Below the pieces are notes generated by a model, which ran no database searches, had not been told where the DNA came from, and saw nothing but the letters and a program-made list of their open reading frames with translations. From Mimachlamys varia (lineage: Eukaryota > Mollusca > Bivalvia > Pectinida > Pectinidae), in assembly GCA_947623455.1 (NCBI GenBank), contig OX392529.1:56005186-56069185 (forward strand): a DNA stretch of 64,000 nucleotides, read 5' to 3'. Positions 1 to 26,280 of this stretch are shown one piece after another; position 1 is the first letter of the stretch; each line of letters starts with the position of its first letter. The position numbers and the translations under genes were made by a program.

Positions 1-409
1 TCTGTATTTATTTAATTTGCCATGCAATATGATTTTCTGTGGATGAGCATATACTATTAGATTTCATACAGCTGAATTGCATTGCTTATTATCAAATTTC
101 ATCTATTTACCTTCAAGAGGTATTGTGGGAAATCCCTGCAACAAAAATTCTATCAAACCGGAGGACTCCAAAATAAATAAATTCCATCCATGCTTATATT
201 TCAGAACTCTCACTTTCTCAATGATCATTTTCTACCTATTGTAAAGTCATGGAGTCCTTGGGTGAAACAGATGTTTTCGAGAACTACCTGGCAACCCTGT
301 TGGTCAAAATCGGTATCCATGGCAGTTAACAATATTCTAGGAAAGGTCATGAGTGCAAATTATGAGCTGCCTTCTTTGAAGATTGAGATAACACCCCCAG
401 TGGTTGATA
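1..409. other. CDC7 3' flank
   Basis: AT-rich sequence after the CDC7 stop. A minus-strand AATAAA hexamer (plus-strand tttatt at 7-12) is the only polyadenylation candidate I see, about 400 nt past the stop. No other gene is supported; the plus-strand open frame 190-594 is antisense to the last CDC7 exon. Confidence 0.4.
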
Positions 410-13474
<13,065 letters not shown>

Positions 13475-13541
13475 GGTGAAACTTCAGACAATCACCAAGT
13501 CAAGTGACAACACGGCTCTACAGGTGGCCTAGTTGCTGCAG
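13475..13541 (-). other. CDC7: CDC7 5' UTR part of the first coding exon
   Basis: On the minus strand a pyrimidine-rich stretch ending in TTTACAG lies just before 13541, followed by 67 nt of untranslated leader to the ATG at 13474. This implies an upstream non-coding exon. Confidence 0.6.
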
Positions 13542-13904
13542 CTGTAAAGTAAAATTTGATATTTATTTACCACTAAATATTTCACTTGATTACGTTTTAA
13601 TGTATATGCTTTAATTCCAGCAACATTTTACAAGCATGTAATAAGTCTGATTTTAATCTTAATCTATGAATCAGAATTATGTACGTATTTTTAACTCTAA
13701 CATTCAGCCATAAGGCTTAGGCCCCATATGAAATGAAATTATCAACGATCAAGTGATACCGGTGAGTGGAACTATTTTTAATCGTACATAGGTGAAATAT
13801 CGTTTGGAAAACGAAAGAATATAACCAAAGCACAATACAATTGATATAGTTCACTCAATACTGTTTAAACATAAGATCTCAATATTTTTTCTAAGAGAAC
13901 TTAC

Positions 13905-13960
13905 CAGACGAATTTCTTTTCGAGGGAAACAACAACACACTGAAACCAGCGCCAAATTCA
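13905..13960 (-). other. CDC7: probable non-coding first exon of CDC7 (upstream end approximate)
   Basis: A strong donor, CTG|GTAAGT, is read on the minus strand at 13905/13904. It would pair with the acceptor before 13541 to remove a 363-bp 5' UTR intron. The transcription start is not visible; 13960 is a guess based on the start of unrelated sequence. Full-length cDNA or CAGE would settle it. Confidence 0.45.
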
Positions 13961-14001
13961 TCTGACTAATCAAAAACTACTTCCTGTTTCCAAATCGCAT
14001 G

Positions 14002-14012
14002 CGCATGTTGAT
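14002..14012 (+). repeat. left copy of 11-bp flanking direct repeat
   Basis: cgcatgttgat, identical to 26726-26736. Interpreted as a target-site duplication of the 12.7-kb element. Confidence 0.45.
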
Positions 14013-14269
14013 GAGGAAAACTAAATCCCACGCATTGAATGACGCCACCGATTGAATGTCGACACGCCTATACAACTTAGCCACGCCTACCACCGGGGCT
14101 TACTAAATACATGAATTTGACGAACGGAAAATTTGTCTCCTGTATATGACAACATCATATTTTGTTCAACGAAACTAAAGTGAACAAAGTATGACATTAG
14201 AGTTGATGCAGAAATGCACATTTATTTTGTTTTGATAATAAGTCAAAGCAAAGTAATGAATTTCAAATG

Positions 14270-15730
14270 AAATTAATTAATGAATCCAGCCCATTATGAA
14301 GTGTCACGCATTGAATGTACGCACCACTGATTGAACGTACACTAGGTATGTATTCCGTTAACTGACTTACGCCATTTTCACATGAAATCAATGTATATGT
14401 GTCCCACACGTCCCTTTGATAGACGATAAAGTATATTTAGTGAAATTAATGAATGAATTCAGCCCATTATGAAGTGTCACGCATTGAATGTACGCCCCAC
14501 TGATTGAACGTACACTAGGTATGTATTCCGGTAACTGACTTCCGGTACCACATTTATCACATGAAATCAATGTATATTTGTCCCACACGTACCCTGGATA
14601 GACGATAAAGCATATTTAATGAAATTAATTAATGAATTCAGCCCATTATGAAGTGTCACGCATTGAATGTACACACCACTGATTGAACGTGCATAAGGTA
14701 TGTATTCCGGTAACTGACTTCCGGAACCACATTTTTCACACGAAATCAATGTGTATGTGTCCGACACATCCCCTTGATAGACGATAAAGTATATTTAATG
14801 AAATTGATAAATTAATTCAGCCCATTATGAAGTGTCACGCATTGAATGTACGCACCACTGATTGAACGTACACTAGGTATATATTCCGGTAACTGACTTC
14901 CGGAACCTCATTTTTTACATGAAATTAATATATATGTGTCCCACACGTCCCCTTGATAGACGATAAAGTATATTTAATGAAATTAATTAATGAATTCAGC
15001 CCATTATGAAGTGTCACGCATTGAATGTACGCACCACTGATTGAGCGTACACTAGGTATGTATTCCGGTAACCGACTTCCGGAACCTCATTTTTCACATG
15101 AAATCAATGTATATGTGTCCGACACGTCCCCTTGATTGACGATTAAGTAAATTTAATGAAATTAATGAATGAATTCAGCCCATTATGAAGTGTCACGCAT
15201 TGGATGTACGCACCACTGATTGAACGTACACTAGGTATGTATTCCGTAAACTGACTTCCGGTACCACATTTTTCACATGAAATCAATGTATATGTGTTCG
15301 ACACGTCCCCTTGATAGACGATTAAGTACATTTAATGAAATTAATTAATGAACTCAGCCCATTATGAAGTGTCACGCATTGAATGTACGCACCACTGATT
15401 GAACGGACACTAGGTATGTATTCCGGTAACCGACTTCCGGAACCTCATTTTTCACATGAAATCAATGTATATGTGTCCGACACGTCCCCTTGATTGACGA
15501 TTAAGTAAATTTAATGAAATTAATGAATGAATTCAGCCCATTATGAAGTGTCACGCATTGAATGTACGCACCACTGATTGAGCGTACACTAGGTATGTAT
15601 TCCGTAAACTGACCGCCGGAACCACATTTTTCACATGAAATCAATGTATATGTGTCCGACACATCCTTTTGACAGACGATTAAGTATTTTCAATGAAATT
15701 TATGATTAAATTCGGCACATTATAAATTGT
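14270..15730 (+). repeat. left satellite array, 179-bp monomers, 8 copies
   Basis: The anchor cattatgaagtg recurs at 14292, 14465, 14644, 14823, 15002, 15181, 15360, 15539 and (as cattata) 15718. The first interval is 173 bp; all later ones are 179 bp. Each monomer contains cgcattgaatgtacgc, caccactgattgaacgtac and the palindrome-like ccggtaactgacttccgg. Minus-strand open frames of 62-66 aa are artefacts of the repeat. Confidence 0.95.
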
Positions 15731-15734
15731 CACG

Positions 15735-15990
15735 CATTGAATGTCACTATATATACTTGTTTAGGAGGTCCGTTACCCCAGGGCTTCACTATATTTACTT
15801 GTTTAGGAGGCCCGTTACCCTAGGGCGTCACTATATATACTTGTTTAGGAGGCCCTTAACTCCATGGCGTCCTACTAGTTTAGGAGGTCCGTTACCCCAG
15901 GGCGTCACTAAATATACTTGCTTAGGAGGCCCGTTACCCCAGGGCGTGACGTCACTATATATACTTGTTTAGGAGGCCCGTTACCTCCGG
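15735..15990 (+). repeat. short tandem array of roughly 60-bp units adjoining the left satellite
   Basis: Five to six imperfect copies of 'actatatatacttgtttagg' followed by 'aggcccgttaccccagggcg'. It begins directly at the last satellite monomer. The open frame through it is a repeat by-product. Confidence 0.75.
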
Positions 15991-18650
15991 TAAGAATGTT
16001 TGTAACAAACCACAAAAACACAAATTAAGTTGTATTCAGATCAGCTTGTATTCTCAAACAGCTTTACATTCCAATGATTGGTAATGGTCCTATATGAAAC
16101 ATCAATCAGTACAGAATTCATGATACAAATATTTATTACATATTTACCGTTGAAATATCAAAAATATTAGCCAAACGAGTGAAATATGTTTGGTATTTCT
16201 GAAGACCATGTGAGAGATATCCTCTATACATATATATGAAGGTTACACAACGAATGCTTGTTGGATATGGAATATATTTCACACGAGTAATTTTTTTTTG
16301 AAATTACAAAAAGACAAGTAAGTTATTTTTTAAAGTTTATCAAAAGACACCAGCTTTAAAAAATACCTTACAAGTGTGAAATATATTTTAAAGGCCTACT
16401 CAACAATCACGAGTCGTGGTCATATTCCACTAGTGGAATGTAAAATTTATAATCAACAGTCGGCACGTTAATACAATGGCCTGATAGTGGAACAACACGG
16501 GCTATTGTGGTAGAAAAATACCATTGCTATGGTTCCTGCCATCCAGATGATTGTTTGGGTGCCAGTTTTGAATCAGGGTACCACCAGTTTTTATAGAAAA
16601 TTAGTGGTCTTTTTAATACCACGCACTATAGTACCTAAGTATATGTGGGAGGTACGCTTAATGTCATACATGTACCGAGACAGTGATGCATGTAAGAATA
16701 CAAATAACATAAGCATTAGGTTATAGGGATATTGAATTATTAACATGTGCTCATGGCATTTTTTTCATGTGTCCAATATGCTTAACGCATTGATTAAGAT
16801 TTACTTAATATTAAGATAAGAACATTAAGGTTAATATTGGCATATAAAGAAATGTTAATGAAATATATGAAATGTATATCTAAAGTGAGCAGAAACCAAT
16901 TATTAGGTATGATATCATCACTCATATTTTTATCTTATTAGCTTTTAGACTTTCAGCTCATGAGCAGGAAACACTATCCAAATGCAAATATATCATGGAA
17001 TACACTGAAGGGTTATAATTATACAAGATGAAAAAGTGTTAAGACTGATATTCAGTAATATCACATATACTTGTAAATGAGACAGCAATAAACCATACAT
17101 TACTTGATTCAATTTAAATATATATGCTTCCAGAATAATATGAATTCATTTTTGATGCTTTAAAAGAATGGTATGGTAAAAAGTTGAGATTATTTACAAC
17201 ATATTGCCTAATCCGATATTACCTGTTAGGCTGTTGATATGTTTACTATGTTTACTTCTTAAATTTGGAGTAGCAAGGGCATGTACATGTAAGTAAGGTA
17301 GGATGTTTGTATTCAATTGAGTACAAAAGCAAACTAAAAACAACGTATGAGCTGTTTCTAATCCGGAAGACATGTTAATAAGAAATGGGGACAGGTTATG
17401 TCATAAAGCAAAAATTGCAAGCTCACTTCCAAACACGACATGTAACATCTCATGATATCTCTAAAACACATGAAAAACTCACACGTCAATATTGGCAATA
17501 TATGTAAAAACTGTTCATATCTGATGCTGAAAATTCTGACCTGCCAAGTCAACTTTTGTGGTCAAATTCAGAAGCAGAATAAAAGAGAATATTGGCATTT
17601 AACAGGTAAATGGCATAACATACACCCAATAAATAGCTCACACAGAGGCACTAAACAATCAGTTAATGACCATTTTTACTACATAATTGCCTCTCAAACT
17701 TTCTCATATTTGTGAACAGTCTACAAACCTTATAAATATTATACAAAATATCATAAACATACTAAAAAAAACACAATTATGATCTCAAGCGTTTAGAAAA
17801 CTGGAAAATGAATGGCTGATATCTTTTAACCCTGACAATTGCAAATTAATCCTAAGTATTACACGCAAACACAACGTTATCATGTAGTACATTGTACTTT
17901 ATGTACAAATATACACTTCGTGAAAAATTATTCGCACGTATAAAGAAAAAACAATATTAAGGTCTCACTACATAAACAAAAGAAGAAGTCTACAAGACAA
18001 TATGACATACACAACTGGAATACTGTAGCATTATCTGTGACTCATTGCAAAAAACATTAAAGAAAAAATGAAATCCAAAGAAGAGCTTCAATGTACTCTT
18101 TAAATAATAACAACTGAACAGACAGTGTAGATAAACATTTTACTATCTTAACATTTTTTCATTCTAATTTATGTAAAGAATACCTGAAATGAACATGAAT
18201 CATTTCTGCAAAACAAAACAAACCAATTAGGATAATTAGCATTACGGCTTTTCCAGTAAAATATCTAACTGACCCAAGGACGCCAGAATAATTCTAGTCT
18301 ATTCATGGTTGGATTCCCCTCCCATTAAGTCTATGCAATTCATTAAATGAATTCTAAAGGTGATACCCCTAAACAAAACCCGGAGTCCTGGGGTGAGGTA
18401 GATGTTTTACTGGAATAGCCCTTGCCATCATCAGCCATTAAATTAGTTAAAAGCTGGTTGTCTATACAGCATCTTAAATGAGTGCTCATTTCATGAGATT
18501 TCATGAAACAAGTCTTAGAAGTGTTTGTTTTTGTAAGTTTTTTTTTAAATTTCATCTGAAATGAACACAAAATAAAGTTTCAATTCTCGACATGACGTAT
18601 TGCCACTATCATGAAGTCACAATGGTTATATAACATTAGTGTATGTTCCG
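15991..18650. other. AT-rich interior of the candidate element, no gene recognised
   Basis: Several 60-97 aa open frames occur, but none shows a recognisable domain, splice context or composition unlike the surroundings. I see no transposase, helicase or tRNA here. Confidence 0.4.
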
Positions 18651-18721
18651 GAAGTTATTTGTACATTTCATATTAGATTTCAAGATTTATTAATAGATAT
18701 TTCTAGATATTGTAGACAGAC

Positions 18722-20368
18722 ATGCACCACTCAAGGAAAAAACGTCTTAAATACCATATCATTCATGATTGGTGTAATAATGAAATCAACATAATCATTC
18801 ACATCAGAAATAAGCATGAAAAGACGGTAACACCGAAATGTACAAAAAATAGAAATAAAGTAACTAATAAGATAAAAAAGGCTAAGAATAATTATTTTTC
18901 CGACATCTTAGAACAATGCAAAAATTCAGGCAAAAACTACTGGAAACAGTTTAGGAAACTCTGCCCTAAAACTGAAAAAAAACCAATCGCCAATATTTGT
19001 CCATTCAGAAAATAAACACATAACAGATCCATTTAAAATCAGTAATGTCTTTAACCAATGCTTCAAAAATATTTCAAAACAATGTATACAAAGCACAAAT
19101 GGGAGTGTTACTCCTGAACATTCAAACACACTTTAACAGTTTACAGAAGAAAAACTAAATGGTGAATCTTTTGACTTACCAAAAATTTAAGAATAGTTTG
19201 TTGCAAATTTTTTGACCAATATAGACATTCAAAGGAAACTGGTCTTGACAATATAGGAGCAAATTTATGAAGTGTTGCCCAGTGCACCTGTAATTTGTAA
19301 ATTGATTAATTTTAGTATTGAAATAAATACCTTTCCCAGTCTTTGGAAAAATTCTAAAATAAGTCCTCTTTTTAAAAATGGAAAGAAAGAAGAAAATAGT
19401 AATTACAGACCAATATCCGTATTACCCTATATAATGTTTTGACAAACATATTCAGCAACATTTTTATAACGGTTTATGCAGTCATGACCTTATTTTAGAA
19501 TGCCAATCTGGTTTTAGAGCACAACATTCCTGTCAGACTGCTTTGACAAAAATAGAAAATATGTGGTATGATTCGATAGATAAGGGATACTTAAGATTAG
19601 TTATATTTTTAGACTTTAGACAGGCCTTTGATCTTGTTGATCACAACATCTTACTTTCTAAATTAAGATTATATGGTTGTTCAAAAAACACCCAAGCCTA
19701 CTTCAGAAGTTACTTAAATGACCGTTTTGAAACTGTAAATTTCAAAAACACTCTAGGTGATCCTCAACCACTCACAGTCGGTGTCCCTCAGGGCTGAATA
19801 CTCGGACCGCTAATGGTCATCCTATATGTAAATGATTTGCCCTTGATAACAAAACATTCGACTGTGAACATGTACCGGTATGCTGATGACACAGCCACCC
19901 ACACCCATGGCAAATCAGTTGAGAACAGCAATCAAAACCTAAATAATGATGCAAGATCCATTCAAAATTGGTGTGATGTAAATAAAATGTGTATAAATAC
20001 AGAAAAAACTAAGGCTATGTTAAATGGAACAACTCAACGTAAGTTTAGACAAAAAAAAACCCAACTGTCTATCTTAATAAATGACATAAGAATAGAACAT
20101 ATGAAAAAAGAAAAAATTTCAGGATTTACCATCGATGATAGCTTATCATGGGACAAACAAATTACCGAAACATCAAAGAAATTATCTTATCAAATTTTCC
20201 AAATGAGACGTATTCGACTCTTTCTTAATAAAAAAATCTTGTCTCACTACAACTGTTTCGTTAATTCTCATTTTGACTACTGTTCCACCATGGGGAAATA
20301 ATTCACAAAATTCACGTTGCCAAAATTGAAAAACTACAAAAACTTGCTGCTAGAATCATTTCAATGTG
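18722..20368 (+). pseudogene. decayed non-LTR retrotransposon, reverse transcriptase region
   Basis: Fragments in order: the linker between endonuclease and RT (basic, with FSDILEQCKNSGKNYWKQFRK, 18722-19015), then RT core LDFRQAFDLVDHNIL and GVPQG (19543-19797). After an in-frame TGA at 19796 comes ILYVNDLP and the catalytic MYRYADDT (19813-20301). The 3' motif KLQKLAARIIS is frame-shifted near 20330. Similar to CR1/jockey-like elements of invertebrates. The 5' part with the endonuclease and the 3' tail are missing; the 3' side is cut by satellite sequence at about 20368. Not functional. Confidence 0.85.
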
Positions 20369-23053
20369 TGGAATACCTACCTAGCGTACGTTCAATCAGT
20401 GGTGCGTACATTCAATGCGTGACGTTTCATTATGTCTTGAATATATATTTAATTTGATTAAAATTGCTCGATTTAAAATCAGTGGGGTGTGTTGGACATC
20501 TATATATAGTTTTCAATTGATAAATGTGGTTCCGGAAGTCAGTTACCGGAATACATACCCAGCGTACGTTCAATCAGTGGCGTGTACATTCAATGCGTGA
20601 TGTTTCATTATGGGAGGAATTAATCTATTTATTTGATTAAAATTGCTTGATTGGCAATCAGTGGGGTGTGTTGGACATCTATATGAAGTCATCAATTGAT
20701 ATATGTGGTACCGGAAGTCACTGACTGGAATACCTACCTAGCGTACGTTCAATCAGTGGTGCGTACATTCAATGCGTGACGTTTCATTATGTCTTGAATA
20801 TATATTTAATTTGATTAAAATTGCTCGATTTCAAATCAGTGGGGTGTGTTGGACATCTATATATAGTTTTCAATTGATAAATGTGGTTCCGGAAGTCAGT
20901 TACCGGAATACATACCCAGCGTACGTTCAATCAGTGGTGCGTACATTCAATGCGTGACGTTTCATTATGTCTTGAATATATATTTAATTTGATTAAAATT
21001 GCTCGATTTAAAATCAGTGGGGTGTGTTGGACATCTATATATAGTTTTCAATTGATAAATGTGGTTCCGGAAGTCAGTTACCGGAATACATACCCAGCGT
21101 ACGTTCAATCAGTGGCGTGTACATTCAATGCGTGATGTTTCATTATGGGAGGAATTAATCTATTTATTTGATTAAAATTGCTTGATTGGCAATCAGTGGG
21201 GTGTGTTGGACATCTATATGAAGTCATCAATTGATATATGTGGTACCGGAAGTCACTGACTGGAATACCTACCTAGCGTACGTTCAATCAGTGGTGCGTA
21301 CATTCAATGCGTGACGTTTCATTATGTCTTGAATATATATTTAATTTGATTAAAATTGCTCGATTTCAAATCAGTGGGGTGTGTTGGACATCTATATATA
21401 GTTTTCAATTGATAAATGTGGTTCCGGAAGTCAGTTACCGGAATACATACCCAGCGTACGTTCAATCAGTGGTGCGTACATTCAATGCGTGACGTTTCAT
21501 TATGTCTTGAATATATATTTAATTTGATTAAAATTGCTCGATTTAAAATCAGTGGGGTGTGTTGGACATCTATATATAGTTTTCAATTGATAAATGTGGT
21601 TCCGGAAGTCAGTTACCGGAATACATACCCAGCGTACGTTCAATCAGTGGCGTGTACATTCAATGCGTGATGTTTCATTATGGGAGGAATTAATCTATTT
21701 ATTTGATTAAAATTGCTTGATTGGCAATCAGTGGGGTGTGTTGGACATCTATATGAAGTCATCAATTGATATATGTGGTACCGGAAGTCACTGACTGGAA
21801 TACCTACCTAGCGTACGTTCAATCAGTGGTGCGTACATTCAATGCGTGACGTTTCATTATGTCTTGAATATATATTTAATTTGATTAAAATTGCTCGATT
21901 TCAAATCAGTGGGGTGTGTTGGACATCTATATATAGTTTTCAATTGATAAATGTGGTTCCGGAAGTCAGTTACCGGAATACATACCCAGCGTACGTTCAA
22001 TCAGTGGTGCGTACATTCAATGCGTGACGTTTCATTATGTCTTGAATATATATTTAATTTGATTAAAATTGCTCGATTTAAAATCAGTGGGGTGTGTTGG
22101 ACATCTATATATAGTTTTCAATTGATAAATGTGGTTCCGGAAGTCAGTTACCGGAATACATACCCAGCGTACGTTCAATCAGTGGTGCGTACATTCAATG
22201 CGTGATGTTTCATTATGGGAGGAATTAATCTATTTATTTGATTAAAATTGCTTGATTGGCAATCAGTGGGGTGTGTTGGACATCTATATGAAGTCATCAA
22301 TTGATATATGTGGTACCGGAAGTCACTGACTGGAATACCTACCTAGCGTACGTTCAATCAGTGGTGCGTACATTCAATGCGTGACGTTTCATTATGTCTT
22401 GAATATATATTTGATTAAAATTGCTCGATTTCAAATCAGTGGGGTGTGTTGGACATCTATATATAGTTTTCAATTGATAACTGTGGTTCCGGAAGTCAGT
22501 TACCGGAATACATACCCAGTGTACGTTCAATCAGTGGTGCGTACATTCAATGCGTGACGTTTCATTATGTCTTGAATATATATTTAATTTGATTAAAATT
22601 GCTCGATTTCAAACCAGTGCGGTGTATTGGACATCTATATATAGTTATCAATTGATAAATGTGGTTCCGGAAGTCAGTTACCGGAATACATACCCAGCGT
22701 ACGTTCAATCAGTGGTGCGTACATTCAATGCGTGACGTTTCATTATGTCTTGAATATATATTTAATTTGATTAAAATTGCTCGATTTCAAACCAGTGCGG
22801 TGTGTTGGACATCTATATATAGTTATCAATTGATAAATGTGGTTCCGGAAGTCAGTTACCGGAATACATACCCAGCGTACGTTCAATCAGTGGCGTGTAC
22901 ATTCAATGCGTGATGTTTAATTATGGGGTTAATTAATGTAGTTATTTGATTAAAATTGCTTGAATGTCGATCAGTTCGGTGTGTTGGTCATCTATATGAA
23001 GTTATCAATTGATATATGTGGTTCCGGAAGTCACTGACTGGAATACCTACCTA
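20368..23053 (-). repeat. right satellite array, 178-bp monomers, about 15 copies, with 535-bp higher-order repeat
   Basis: The anchor cgtacgttcaatcagtgg recurs about every 178 bp from 20385 to 22880. Reversed, the monomer resembles the left-array monomer over its cattgaatgtacgc...ccggtaactgacttccggaac half. Three monomer variants form a 535-bp super-unit (starts 20772, 21307, 21842) that looks nearly identical between copies. The 61-84 aa open frames are products of the repeat. Confidence 0.95.
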
Positions 23054-26015
23054 CAGTTGAGTGTAAGCTAACCTTTACACCCTAGTGCACTAGGAGTGCA
23101 CTACGTTTAAACTAGTAGTGCACTACATTTAAACTACAGGTAAACTAGTAGTGCACTACGTCCAGCCAGGTGTGACCACAAAAACCCCTACAGGTAATGG
23201 GAGGGTCCACACCTACCTGTGTCCTTACCTGTACAGATGTAATATGATTTACCTGTACTTATGTTATACTATTGAAGTCATTAGTTTGTCAGTAAGAATG
23301 AACAATTCTGAGTTTATGCCAGAAGATATTTATCATAATACTTTAAATAAATTTATTCACTGCATGTCAAAATTTTAAATAAAATAATAATTTAGATATA
23401 CTAACTTTTAATTCTTTTTAAAGAAGTAACAATGATTCTTTTCTATTTAAATATTTGTATTCTACAATTAAATTGAAAGGTATGTGTTCAAATAAAAAAT
23501 GGTATAACACAGGTTTTATGTTGAAATTATTAAGTTAATCCTACTAAAAATATATACAGAAAATAAAGTAAACAACAGATTGTAATTTGAAAAAATAAAT
23601 AGATATTAGGAGAACATATTTTGTACTTAGTATAGTTGTTTCAATCACAAATTACTTTTAATATTTGACATTAAGAAGCTAGCTGTGCAGTATCAGAGAC
23701 GTACAAGGTTTTATACGTCTCTGGCAATACTACCTACATGTACCAGTATTAGTATTCTGTTTCACTATACACTCAGGTACAATGCATACGAATGAAAGGT
23801 TATATAAACATCAAGTACTAATATAAGAAAAGATTACTTTCACCAGAACATTTGAAGCCATTTCCTTCTTCATATCAAAATACCAACATACATCTACAAC
23901 ATACATTTAATCCAATTGACTGTAATCAATGTTATCATTATTAATCAATTAACAGGTTAGGGCCCTCAGGCCTTTAATCAGACTTGGCCAGTGATGGCTG
24001 TGGGGGAGAGGGAGGTGCGAAATTCACACCTGGCTAACTACAGACAGCCTACGGGTGTCCCCTATCTTGACCTCTGTATGTGAGGATGTGGCCCAGGCAG
24101 GTCAGGTACATGTACGTAATTATGCCTGGAGGGTAAAGGATTCTACCTGAAGATCTATATTTGTCCCCTTTAGTTAGATTTTATATAAGTCATTAGGTTG
24201 ATTTAAAAGTACAATAAATGTGACTGGCATAGGCTTAACTTTGTTCTAAGTTAGGTTAATATAACTGCATATTATTTATTTGTTGTATACTTAGTCTTAC
24301 AATATAGAATTAATTATAATGATTCCATTAAACTGACTTTGCTTTTTTTTTAATCATTATTACATATATGCATAAACCTTCAAGTCATATTTAATACAAC
24401 CTGTAATTGCCTTCAATATTTAGGCCTAAATATTGGAAATGCATCATTTTAAAATACTTTTATACTGATACTTAGAATAAAATTAAGTATAATGAATGTT
24501 AGTATTTTATTATCAAACTATATATATGAAGCGACTGAGCCAGAGGGTATATATTCTCTCACATATATATACGTCCCTGATTACACCCGATATAAACTAG
24601 ATAATTTTTCAACATTTAACAAGTATATATATGTAAATATTTAGAAATCGAAATGCATCATTGGATTGTATTCAATCAAGTGTCATAATATAAGATACTT
24701 GGTATTTTAAGTTAATTTTTAAGAAAACCAGAATCTGGTAAAGGACTGATATAGACTTACATTGTTGTCCAATTAATTATTATTAATTTCAATGTTATTT
24801 TATGTACTATCAATTTATTATTGTATAATTAAATGTTTTGAATGAAACAAAAAAATGGATTAAAGTCCTCAAAATATCCACTATTTAAAGGGAAATGTGT
24901 AAATATTTAGATATATTCTCAAAGATTTTTAATTTCATATAAACTGAACAAACCCGAGTAAAAGTTAAATATGTATTATCATATTTATGATCCTGGTCAT
25001 ATCCAGCTTAGCCCTTTATTAATCAAATTGGTTTCAAGTTTGACCAGTGATGGTCAGATGAGAAATTCACACCTCAATTATGTCACTGACAGGCTTATGT
25101 CAGCAGGTGTTCCTAGACAAGGTTGAGACAGGTCAGGTAATATAATTGCCTTAGGCCTGAGGGTCAAATCAAAACATCTGTTCCATACTGAACAATCTGA
25201 CTAAATTTTAATTTATTGTTGTCTTACTTTTTTTTAACTTCAAATTCTTATATTTTTATTAACACTGTTGTATGTGGTGATATATATACATACAGATCTT
25301 AATATAGAAAACATTTAAAAATAAAGATTATCAAAACTCTATAGTGCGTTCATAAATATATAGATCTGAGGCATGGATGTATTTTATAAAAATATATATC
25401 TAGTTTAATTAAGTAATAAAAGAATATTTATTTGTTATTTTCGCAATTAGTTTTTACAATATTTAAAAATATACTTCTAAACAAATAATAATCAATAGAT
25501 ATTCCTTCAATTTTTCAATAAACTTGATCGTAAATTGGTAAATTAATATAAAAAAAACCGTTAATAGTGTATATTAAATGAAATATAAGACATCAAAACT
25601 GCTAGATAAATATTAATTTTCTATTTTATTTATATGATGTATGCAAGAAATTTTTTGGGAAAATTGTAAGAGTAATTATCATAATTTCACAATTTCTAGT
25701 TTTGAAATGAAAGAAAAAATGTTGTTTGAGAAAAATAACTACATAAGATGCATATATATATACATTAAAGTCTTAAATATTAACTAATGATAAGGCCAGC
25801 TTAAAAGTACCAGCAGACGACAAAGGTGAGGTACAGGTAAAAATCACAGGTAGATGGATGGGACTGCCCATTTACCTGTAGGGGTATTTGACCTATATGG
25901 GGTTCAGGGTGTAGTGCACTACTAGTTTACCTGTAGTTTAAATGTAGTGCACTACTAGTTTAAACGTAGTGCACTACTAGTGCACTAGGTGTAAAGGTTA
26001 GCTTACACTCAACTG
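23054..26015. mobile_element. 2.96-kb TA-flanked inverted-repeat element nested in the satellite
   Basis: Starts cagttgagtgtaagctaacc and ends with its reverse complement. The inverted ends run about 105 bp with very few differences and hold repeated gtagtgcactac palindromes; weaker similarity continues inward. TA flanks both sides (23052-23053, 26016-26017), and the satellite monomer is interrupted exactly there. CAGT ends and a TA duplication fit the Tc1/mariner/IS630 superfamily. No transposase frame is visible, so it is probably non-autonomous. The interior holds two diverged direct repeats (about 23955-24150 and 25005-25170). Confidence 0.8.
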
Positions 26016-26065
26016 TAGCGTACGTTCAATCAGTGGTGCGTACATTCAATGATGTTTCATTTTGG
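26016..26065 (-). repeat. satellite remnant to the right of the nested element
   Basis: agcgtacgttcaatcagtgg and tgcgtacattcaatgatg continue the right-array monomer where 23053 stops, which proves the insertion point of the nested element. Confidence 0.85.
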
Positions 26066-26149
26066 GATGAATTAAAATAGATCGATAAATTTGATTTAAT
26101 ACTATAGTTATCAATATTGGTATATATTTATACCAGTCTTTCTTCTAAC

Positions 26150-26280
26150 AGGTGAAGAAAAATGGTGACATTATCCGGGTCGCGAAAAGCGACAGTGAAA
26201 AAGCAGACTTATTAGCAGAGTTTTTTCAACAGGAGCCAGAAGGAGACATACAAAGTTCTTCTTTTTCAACATTTTAAATA
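26150..26280 (+). pseudogene. possible short fragment of a non-LTR retroelement ORF2
   Basis: One frame reads KNGDIIRVAKSDSEKADLLA then EFFQ, resembling the 'EKA..L..FF' segment that precedes the RT domain in many non-LTR elements. It stops at TAA near 26277. Short, so weak. Confidence 0.35.

Noticed and set aside
14388..15331. Repeated CxxC-containing small proteins (SCDKCG) on the minus strand
   Set aside because: Products of the left satellite monomers; the cysteine pair is coincidental.
18343..18570. 75-aa minus-strand frame between satellite arrays
   Set aside because: No recognisable domain and no exon signals; could be part of an unidentified repeat, not supported as a gene.
20415..22913. 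Series of 61-84 aa open frames repeated many times
   Set aside because: They follow the 178-bp satellite monomer; no start context, and they appear only because the repeat lacks stops in that frame.
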